Below the pieces are notes generated by a model. It ran no database searches. It worked only from the letters and a program-made list of their open reading frames with translations, and was not told the DNA's origin. A stretch of DNA of 64,000 nucleotides. Source: Lasiodiplodia sp. COLG20 (taxonomy: Eukaryota; Ascomycota; Dothideomycetes; Botryosphaeriales; Botryosphaeriaceae). A program made the translations under genes and the position numbers. The stretch is taken from assembly GCA_009801085.1 (NCBI GenBank), contig VNWV01000007.1, forward strand, positions 2,418,001 to 2,482,000, written 5' to 3'. This document shows, piece by piece, positions 56,199-64,000 of this stretch. The stretch's first letter is position 1; each line of letters opens with the position of its first letter.

Positions 56199-57713
56199 AT
56201 GCCGTCCGACCGTCACCACCACCGCCGGCACGCGACGCGCTCGCGTTCTCGCTCCCCGCGTCGCGACGACGACAACGACCACCGCTCGCGCCGTTTGCAC
56301 CGCACGCGCTCCCGCTCCCGCTCTCACTCGCCGCACTCGCGCCGTAGCCACCACCACCACCATCACCGATCCCACCATCGCCACGAGTCCAAGCATGCAG
56401 GAACAACAGCGCGCAGCAGCAAGCCGTCTTCCTCCTCCGCCGCCCCGACCACCCTCCCGTTCTCCGCGCGCCCGCTGTCCAAGCACGGCGACTACCGGCG
56501 GTACAAGCCCATGTTCGCGCTGTACCTGGACATTCAGAAGCAGCTTGTGCTGGAGGAGCTGCCCGAGACGGAGGTGAAGGGGCGGTGGAAGAGCTTCGTT
56601 GGGAAGTGGTGAGTTTGCTACTTTTCTTCTATCTCTACTGTCATAGTTAAGAGACGGGTTCTTTGCGGGATTGATGAAGTAAAAGGAGTTTGTGCTTGTT
56701 TCACATTTATTCTTCTCTTCTATCTAGTTGGGAGGGAGAAATTGGTCTATGTCTTCCTTTTGTTTTTTCCCTATTAAAAACTCTCCGAGGATGTTAGACT
56801 GACGCTCGTGAGGAACCGTGGAGAACTGGCAGAGGGCTGGTACGACCCAGTCACGTTGCAGAAAGCCATCGATTCGTCCGCCGAGAACGACCTCGGCGGT
56901 AGCAACGAGGATAAGCACACGGAAGAACCGCCCCGACGACAGAAGCGCGCCTCGCCCGACTATGGCTCCAACGGCACGCCGGGCGAAAGAGCACCGGAAT
57001 ATTCTGAGGAGCCCGGCCATGGAAAAGACAAACATCAGAGCGAGCAAGGTGAAGACGACGAAGAGGACGACGATGACGAATTCGGTCCCGCCGCTCTACC
57101 CTTTGGTGCCATCAGCGCCTCGATGACGCGCAAGTCTGGCCCCGCTATACCACGAAGGGAGGATCTGGAATATCGCGACGGTATGTTCCTTTTTTTACAT
57201 GCCAGAAGTAACATCAACACGACATCAAACTAACCCCCACCCCCAGAACTCCTCGCCTCCGACGCGCACTCCTCGCAAAACCACCTGCGCGCCCTCCGCG
57301 CCGCCGACCGCGCCCTCCAGCGCACGCGTCTCGACGAAATCGCACCGCGCGCCGACCCGGGCTCGCACGAACGCAAGCTCGAGAAGCGCGCCGAGAAGAC
57401 GTCGACGCTGCACTCGTTCCGCGAGGCCAAGGAGGGCGGCGCCATGGAGGAGGTCGGCGACAGCGACCTCATGGGCGGCGGCGGTGACGGCGTCGAGGAC
57501 TTCCGCGCCAGGCGCAAGGAGCAGGAGAGGCGCAAGACGGAGCGCGAGGTGCGCCGCGAGGAGATGTTGAGGGCTAGGGCGGCGGAGCGCGAGGAGAAGT
57601 TCGCCGAGTACCGGGCCAAGGAGGACCGGACGATGGAGATGCTGAGGGGGTTGGCGAGGGCGAGGTTTGGGGGTGGTGGCGGCGGCGGTGCAGGAGGGAA
57701 CGGCGAACAGTGA
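56199..57713 (+). CDS. Conserved fungal RS-rich nuclear protein (HEL117-like)
   Basis: Exons 56199..56608, 56813..57180 and 57247..57713 give 414 aa. The first ~70 residues are Arg/Ser/His-rich (RSRSRSPRRDDDNDHRSRR). A conserved short domain follows: LSKHGDYRRYKPMFALYLDI, then KGRWKSFVGKW spliced to NRGELAEGWYDP. The middle is acidic (GEDDEEDDDDEFGPAALP). The C-terminal third is a charged coiled-coil (RRKEQERRKTEREVRREEML) ending in a Gly-rich tail. Fungal homologues are often labelled RNA helicase HEL117, but no helicase motif (DEAD, Walker A) is present here, so that name should not be trusted. RS repeats suggest a nuclear, splicing-related setting (inference). It converges on the seipin gene. 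Confidence 0.85.
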
Positions 57714-57951
57714 GGTAGGGGCAGAAGTATATTCACAGAATACGAGGGCGGAGGTTCTTGGAAGATTGATGACCTTGGGGTGGGTAGGGTTGAGTATTGA
57801 GGGCTAGTTGATTAAAGTAGTGTACTACCACTTAAAATATGAACAAAAAAAAAAGATCAAAAAGAATGCATCCTACAATTGCAATCTGGGTATCATGACC
57901 GCTACCTCATACACAAGCGCTTTTCCATACTCCTCACATCAATACTGCCCA

Positions 57952-59220
57952 CTACTCTCCGCCACCACCGCTGCCACTGAAGAATCCAGACCTCCTCTTC
58001 CTAACCGCATCCCTCCTCCTATCCTGTCCGCTCTCCATGCTCGTACCCAGTCCGGAATCACGCTCCATGTACCTGCCCGCCGTGTCGAGCACGAAATCCG
58101 CATCCTCATCATCTTCATCGTCGGCCTCCTGCTCGGGCGCACTACCGACCTTACCTGCCGACTCCGCCGTGGGTCCGTCATCCTCCTCTTCGCTCTTGAC
58201 GCGGGGCGACTCATATCTCAGCGGCTGCTGGCCCCTGTACGTCGGGAAAGTGCGAGGGGTGTCGGACAGGTCAGGGACGTCCGTGGTTTCTTCCGTCTCA
58301 GGTTCCTCGGTCTTGATCTTGTTCAGGTCGATTTCCGTCTCTTCTTCGTCGGGCTTCGTGGCCTGCTCTGCCTCCGATTTGATGGCTTTTCCGGAGCGCG
58401 GTTGGACGGGGGAGAACATTTGGGAGAGGGCGAGCCAGGCGAGGATCATGAAGGCGAGTTCGACGATCCAGAAAAGGGTGGTAAAGACGAAGGCGGAGAT
58501 GAGGCGGTAGTTGTACATGAGGTATCTGGTTGTATGTTAGCTTTGTTACTCCCATAGCAAAAAAGCAAAAGCAAAAAGAGAGCAGACGGGGAAGACCATA
58601 CCTCAATCCGCGCAACTTCGCTTCAAACACAACCCTCACGCCATACACCTGCAGCCTCTCGACCGCGCGTATCTCGACCCTTAGCGCCTCCGGCAGATTC
58701 TGCCATCCCCTCTCGAACCTCACACCCTCCATCATGCCCACAGTCAGCCGCTCCGCCTCCCTCCTCCAGCCCAGCAAATACCAGGGTAGCTCGATGGCCT
58801 TGTTCACATTCTCCACGACATCGCTATACCACGTCAAAATGGCCGGGCGTTGCGACACCGCCAGCACAACCTCCTCCGCCTTATTCTTCTTCTTCCCTCC
58901 CACCCCCATTCCCTCTGGCGAGGAATACGTGCCAACGATGCCCGACCCGACGGTCGTCCCGCTGCTCGACGACCCGGGCGGCCCCAGCAGCGCGAGCTCG
59001 ACCATGAAGTTGCCGGCCTCGCGGTTGGCGCGCGTGCGCGGCATCTCGAGCTCGACGCGCACATCGTAGCCCTGGTCGCTGACCAGCCACGGGCGGAGGC
59101 CCCCCGCCGTGCCCCACGGATGATACACGACCGCCTGTGCTTCGCGCTGCTGCGCGCCTACGCCCAGCCCCAGGCACAGTTCGTCTTTCCACTCGGCGAA
59201 GCTCCTGTCGCTACTGCTGC

Positions 59221-59255
<35 letters not shown>

Positions 59256-59763
59256 TATTGTTGCCGCGAGCTGATTGGCGTTGATGTAGTCGGAAATTGC
59301 AGATGCACGGGCACACTGAAGCCGCGCGTGGGCACGTAGGCGAAGTAGAAGATGAAGTAGGCGGCGATGGCAATGCCCAGGAGGGCGAACGTGCCGAAGA
59401 TCAGGAGGGCCGTTTGGATGTAGGCGCGGCGGGCGGGCTTGGAGATGGCTGTGCGGACGGGCGCGAGGAGGCTGTCCTATTGGTTTCGTTGCGGTTTTAG
59501 CCTCTGCAAAGTAGGTACGGGGGAAGCCTTTAGGGTCTAGGTAAAGAGCGTCTTATGCAAAGTGAGAGGTGGCTGCAATGTGTGTTGCGACCCAAATGAT
59601 TCGGGTGTGGATGGAGAAGGGAGCTCGCGGAAGAAGGGGGCGCGGTGGGGAGCTGTCTCGAGCTACTCTTTCGAAGCAAGAGGCGCAGATGACTGACCTT
59701 TACGATCTCGATGGCGCCCTTGACGTACTCCTCATCATCGGAGCCGGCGGTTGAGGCGGTCAT
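57952..59763 (-). CDS. Seipin (lipid-droplet biogenesis protein)
   Basis: ER membrane protein that forms rings at ER-lipid droplet contacts. Exons 59763..59698, 59476..58602 and 58525..57952 give 504 aa; the first intron is 221 nt. TM1 is YIQTALLIFGTFALLGIAIA followed by YFIFYFAYVP, the canonical entry to the lumenal domain. The lumenal beta-sandwich contains YDVRVELEMPRTRANREAGN and the hydrophobic helix stretch YLLGWRREAE. TM2 is in ISAFVFTTLFWIVELAFMIL. The cytosolic C-terminus is long and acidic (KSEEEDDGPTAES), as in filamentous fungi. A poly-Gly tract from ten GCC units (59225-59254) lies in the lumenal domain after TM1. Assignment rests on architecture plus the YVP and lumenal motifs. 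Confidence 0.9.
59225..59254. repeat. (GCC)10 microsatellite in the seipin gene
   Basis: Ten perfect GCC units on +, read as ten Gly on the minus strand, followed by Ser codons. Length variation here would keep the frame. Confidence 0.9.
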
Positions 59764-60231
59764 TGTCGCGCCGACAAGCTGGACGGATGTTTTGGTGAGG
59801 TGTTACAACTTTCACATGTTGTCGCGTTTACGCGAGGACCGTGAGGGGGACGAAGCTGCCAATTTAGCTAGGTCTGACGTCGGCACAAGCTCTGACGCCA
59901 TCAAATTAATGCTTATTTTCCGCCCCAGTACCATCGTCCTGTCTACTTAGTATACGGTCATTATTAAGTCGAAGATGAACGAAATCTAAGAACAATTGAA
60001 TTTGAAGTATCATCATAAACAACTTCAGGCATAAGTGGTATCGATCCCGAATCCCTTATTCCAAACACCGTGCCCCCGGGAATCCAAGTAGACATCCCAC
60101 TGCGCCTGAACCCCAATGTCGTTAGAGCTAAAGCACCCAGGATATCAAAAAGCACCGCTACTCTCCAGTCACAATATCGTCATCGGAAATAAACAAGAAT
60201 CCAAAACATCAACACACTCCAGCCTCAAGGC
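59764..60231. other. Intergenic
   Basis: Seipin promoter and NDC80 3' flank. No gene seen. Confidence 0.6.
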
Positions 60232-62564
60232 TTAGTACTCAACGCCGTCCATCGCATCATCGTTCATATCAGCGTCAACTGGCGTCCCCGACTTCATCTT
60301 GAGGTCTTTGATATGCGCTTCCACCTCTTCTTCGAACTGGGATAAATCGCCTTGGATGGCAATTTTCCACTTGACAACGTCGTTGAGTATGCGCTCAATC
60401 TCCGTGTGCAGGTGCTCACGGATCTCATTGGCTCGGAGTTGCAATTGCTCGTATCTGAAATCCACCCGTTAGTACGGCAGCCTTGACTTCCGTATAGCGA
60501 ATTCACTTACTCGATATTGGTATTCATCTCCCTCTGCTCCATCAGCTGCACGCTCTCGGACAGACCGGCACGCATCTTCGCCAACTCCTTCTCCATGCGC
60601 TCGATTTGGGTGTCCGACGCCATCTTCTGCGCTGTCGTGATCTCCCTGGTCTTCTCGAACTCTTCTTCTGCGGCGCGGACTCTGTGGCCGAGAGCCTCCA
60701 CCTCGGAGAGCTTGTCGTCCATGGCTTCCTTAACCTTGTCGAGCATTTCATGGTTCTCAAAGTCGGCCTCCTGAGCAGCGCTCATCCGGTCACGGATGTC
60801 CTTCCTCAGGCCAAGGATAGAATTCTTCAGGTCCCTCCGCACATCTTGGTTGAGGAGCTCCTGGTACTGGTAGCCATTACCCGCGCTAGTGAGCAATTTC
60901 TCCGATGTCGTATCCATTTGAGACGAGTTGAAAGGGACTTCGCTGAGTGTGAGCACCAGCTCGAAGTCGGCGCCGTTGGCCCTTGGCGCACTCGCGGGGA
61001 TAATGCCGATCTCGTAACCCTGCGAGTTGTACTTTTCCACTTTCCTCTCGAGCTCGTCGAGCTTCTTGGTCGCCTCCAACTCCTTCTCCGCAATCTTCCT
61101 TCTCGTCTCCTCAAGCCGGGCATTCGTCGACTCTGCGCTCTTCTGCAGACGGTCCCGCTCCGTGTTCATGCGATCGATGTCCTGGATAGTGATGCCCTGC
61201 TCGTCAACCTTGGTCTGCAAGCCTGTCTTCTCCTGTTCGGCCTCCTCAAGCTCAGCCTCAATCTTCTTGATCTCGTCATCGAGCAGCTTGACACGGTTCT
61301 GGTACTTCTCCACCTTGGCCTCCATGCTGTTATTGTAGTTTTCGAACTTGACGCGGTCCTCTTCAAGGATTTTGATCTGCTCGTCCAGCTTGGCTATCCT
61401 GGGTCCGTTCTTGCTGAGCTCGTCGATTTGGTCCTGCAGCGCCTGGTGCTCGGCCTCCAAGACTCTGACCTGCTCAAGATGTGCGGCATTCGCATCGTCG
61501 AATCTTGCGGCCATGTTCTGAACGTGCCTCTGGATAACCTGATCGGCCTCGTCCTCGGCATCATCCTCCACCTGGAGCCAGTCCCGGTACGCATCCGTAA
61601 GGAACTGGAAAATGATCTTGTCGCCGGTCACATCAAACCCTGCCTCCATACTGGCCTCGTCGTATGTGCCGGATGCGTATTGCTCAATCATCTGCGAAAG
61701 CTGCATCATCCAGTGCAGCAGACCAAGGAAGGTGGACCAGTTGTTACCGCCAACTGCTGCAATTTGCGACTTCATGATGCTTTTCTCAAAGGGGTAGCGC
61801 ATTTGCTTCAGAAGTGGTGGGACTTCCTGATCGATATTCTTCTGGAAACGGTAGCTGGGGTCGATGCGGTGATACAGCCATTGAAACATGCAGTTGAAGT
61901 CCTTCTGCGTGGGCGACGTGAATGATTTGTGGGTGAGCGAATGCTTCATGTCCATCTCAAAGTTGTTGCGTGTCAGGTACTCGCTGAGTTCCTGGGCCAT
62001 CTGCGAGCGAACGCTGGGGTCCTTCAACCGACGAGGATCCTGCGGGATGGCCGCGGCGGGCGGGGCGGTGGTGAAGAAGCTCTGGTGAACACCCATGGGG
62101 CCGCCGTGTGCATTAGAAGGACGCGCGTTCCAGACGCTGCTTCGTCTCTGGGAGCCCTGGTCAAGGCCTGCGGGCGCTGGTGCCGGCGTGGACATCATGC
62201 CTGGCGCAAAGCTCTTCCTGCTGCTGCTGAACATATTTGGCGCCATCGATTGACGCTTTGCGGATGCAGATCCCAGATCTGAGAGATTGTTCCCCGAAGA
62301 AGAGCGATGGAAGTTCGGCTGCGCGGGGCGACCCATGCCCATACCCGGTGCGAGGGACATGCGACCGCCCATGCCGCGGCCGGTCATGTTCGAGTTCGAA
62401 TTGGAGCGCTTCATAGCGGAGGCAGGCACGGGGATACCGGTCAAATTGCTGTTTATACCTCCGAGAGTCTATATGTCTTGTCAGAGCAGTCGCGACGGGA
62501 AGAGGAGGATGCGACGTACTTCTCGGGGTCGTCGGATGGAAGAGAAGCCCTGCTCGTGGGCCAT
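60232..62564 (-). CDS. NDC80: Kinetochore protein NDC80 (HEC1)
   Basis: Microtubule-binding subunit of the NDC80 complex at the outer kinetochore, working with NUF2, SPC24 and SPC25. Exons 62564..62520 (15 codons, MAHEQGFSSIRRPRE), 62468..60511 and 60454..60232 give 741 aa. The N-terminal ~120 residues are a basic, Ser-rich disordered tail (the Aurora B target region in this family). The calponin-homology head follows at ~135-260: RSQMAQELSEYLTRNNFEMD, FNCMFQWLYHRIDPSY and NNWSTFLGLLHWMMQL. From ~300 to the end is coiled coil, broken by a non-coil stretch near VEKYNSQGYEIGIIPASAP. The last exon ends in an acidic tail. The start exon was found by its match to the conserved RRPRETLGG junction. 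It is divergent from TMA7 across 382 bp. Confidence 0.96.
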
Positions 62565-62946
62565 GGCGACAGTGTGCCTGTGCGTGTGCGCGCGTAATAA
62601 TGGGAAGAAGGAGTAAGGCTGCGCAGAGGTAGCGATTAATTCGATACGGTCGTGGAAGTCGCGATTTCGGGCAGCGCAATGGTGGTGCGTTGGACAGCGG
62701 GGTTAAGTTGTCGCAACGGGATTGTTTGGGGTGGAAGGTGCAGAGTAAACAGAAAGCACGGACCACACCCTCTCTAGTCGCAGGGCCAACACCCTTGTCA
62801 CTTTTCTTAGCGCCACACGACTCCGCGCCGAGACCACGCCGCCGCGGCCACTTTTCTGGCCACCGCCTCCACCGTCGTTCGCTCCCCGTCTAACCCCCGA
62901 GACATCCGCCAAAGTCGAAAGCAGCCCTCGAGAAACTACCGCCAAG
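62565..62946. promoter_or_regulatory. Bidirectional promoter NDC80/TMA7
   Basis: 382 bp between the two ATGs in opposite orientation. No TATA box was seen, as is common for housekeeping genes. Confidence 0.5.
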
Positions 62947-63374
62947 ATGCCTTCTGGAATGGGAAGTGCGTAACTTTCGCCTCCGTCTCTACCCCGCACC
63001 ACGCCTGTCCGCCCGCTGACCGCGATGCCCAACAGACGGCACCAAGCCGATCCACAACAAGAAGCCCAAGAAGAAGGAGCACGAGGATGACGATGAGGAC
63101 AAGGCTTTCAAGGCTAAGCAGATGGCTGGTGAGTATCAAGCGCTCCGGCCGCCGCGCTCGCCGCCGCCGCAAATCCTGCTCGAGCACGTCTGCCGAGCGC
63201 TTCTCCGTACAGCGCCGTGTGCTTCTGTCCGTCACCGCCACTACTTGCTAACGCCCACCTCCCTTTCTTCACATGATAGACAAGAAGGCCCTCCAGGAGA
63301 TGCAAAGCAAGGCCAAGGGCAAAGGCCCTCTCAACGCTGGTCAGCAGGGCATCAAAAAATCCGGCAAGAAATAG
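62947..63374 (+). CDS. TMA7: Translation machinery-associated protein TMA7
   Basis: Exons 62947..62965, 63036..63128 and 63280..63374 give 68 aa, close to the family's ~64. It is a tiny basic, ribosome-associated protein. The first exon has only six full codons (MPSGMG). The core shows the family order: KPKKKEHEDDDEDKAFKAKQ, ALQEMQSKAKGKGPL, and the nearly invariant end GIKKSGKK. Almost half the residues are Lys, Asp or Glu. Because no exon exceeds 32 codons, simple ORF searches miss it. Its divergent neighbour is NDC80. Expression is presumably constitutive (inference from family). Confidence 0.93.
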
Positions 63375-64000
63375 ACGACGACACGATCGAACGACCGGAC
63401 AAAAATCTTTACCGCGACCTAGCAGGGGCACAGTGTCATGAACAACGACACACGGCGTTTTGTGCTTGCTCTACCTGGCGCAATCATCTCCTAGGGAGGG
63501 AAGACATGATACCTACGAATACATTAGACTTCGACGGACTTTTGTTGCCGTCGTCAGGACCTTGTTCTGGCATTTTTCCGCCAAGCGCATGTGCAACGTT
63601 ATACATGTGACCTGTGCTGCGGATTTTATGATCGTTTAATCTGACAATACTTTGCTAATACAGTGTGTTGCAAAGATGTTACCCTTTGGTATCCCAGGGA
63701 ATTGCGCTCTTGCCGTGAGCATGTCACAGTGGGTGCAAAAATAAAGTCAACCTTTCCGAACCTTGTTCACCGGAAATTGCACACTTCGTACATTGTGGTC
63801 GAGCACTGCGCCTAGAAAACCTATGCAAGATGAAGGCCTGCTTCTGTGTATCTGGATTTTACTTCGACAGCCAACGTAGGAAGTGGTGTCCTTTGCAGAA
63901 TACGGGAAGGTTGAAACTTTAGTCTGATTATGAGAAGCAAATGTCCGGGCGAAGATTTAACTGTAAAGACTACATGAAATATGTAGAGGTGATGTTGTGC
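63375..64000. other. 3' flank, no gene seen
   Basis: Downstream of TMA7 to the window edge; AT-rich, with only short ORFs. Confidence 0.55.

Noticed and set aside
60606..61925. Plus-strand ORF of 439 codons
   Set aside because: Exactly antisense to the NDC80 coiled coil; Leu/Val-rich composition is the mirror of Glu/Lys/Gln codons.

Overview
The window is nuclear DNA from a filamentous ascomycete, most likely a plant-associated one and possibly a Dothideomycete (class-level placement is a guess from gene style). The evidence is short GT-AG introns, mostly 45-90 nt, in nearly every gene; fungal families such as Zn2Cys6/AflR-type regulators, a CBM1 cellulose-binding tail and a GPI-anchored Cys-rich wall protein; and a pectin-degrading enzyme set. 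About 21 intact or near-intact protein genes, one NLR-like gene without a visible 5' end, and three decayed genes could be modelled exon by exon. No tRNA, rRNA, CRISPR array or intact transposon was seen.

Layout. 1.0-3.6 kb: secreted endopolygalacturonase (GH28) and an unknown secreted protein. 3.6-6.4 kb: no gene, with a triplicated 21-bp repeat. 6.4-16 kb: what looks like the remains of a secondary-metabolite locus, namely a GliT-type disulfide oxidoreductase pseudogene, a divergent pair of AflR-type proteins (one with and one without the zinc cluster) and a decayed NRPS (A-T-C). 17.3-22.6 kb: GPI-anchored Cys-rich protein, DUF4038/GH140-like glycosidase and a secreted six-bladed propeller. 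22.6-33.8 kb: metabolic genes (aldehyde dehydrogenase, MFS transporter, alpha/beta hydrolase, EthD protein, peroxisomal acyl-CoA oxidase) ending in an O-methyltransferase pseudogene. 34.3-44.5 kb: pectin lyase with CBM1, peroxisomal D-amino-acid oxidase, cytochrome P450 and a membrane-anchored amidohydrolase. 45.5-53 kb: NB-ARC (NLR-like) gene, 12-exon OPT transporter, and a small protein with Cys at every third residue. 53.8-63.4 kb: F-box protein, secreted GH45/expansin-like protein, then a housekeeping block (conserved RS-rich nuclear protein, seipin, NDC80, TMA7).

How the genes fit together. GH28, the PL1 pectin lyase with CBM1, the DUF4038 glycosidase and the GH45/expansin-like protein would together attack pectin and soften plant cell walls; three of these four have a TATA box about 70-110 bp before the ATG. 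The acyl-CoA oxidase and D-amino-acid oxidase both end in AKL, a PTS1-type signal, so both H2O2-forming enzymes should enter peroxisomes. The 22.6-32.3 kb genes could form one catabolic or biosynthetic group, but that is inference from position only. The strongest unusual signals are the decayed metabolite locus at 6.4-16 kb and the period-3 cysteine protein at 52.6-53.0 kb.
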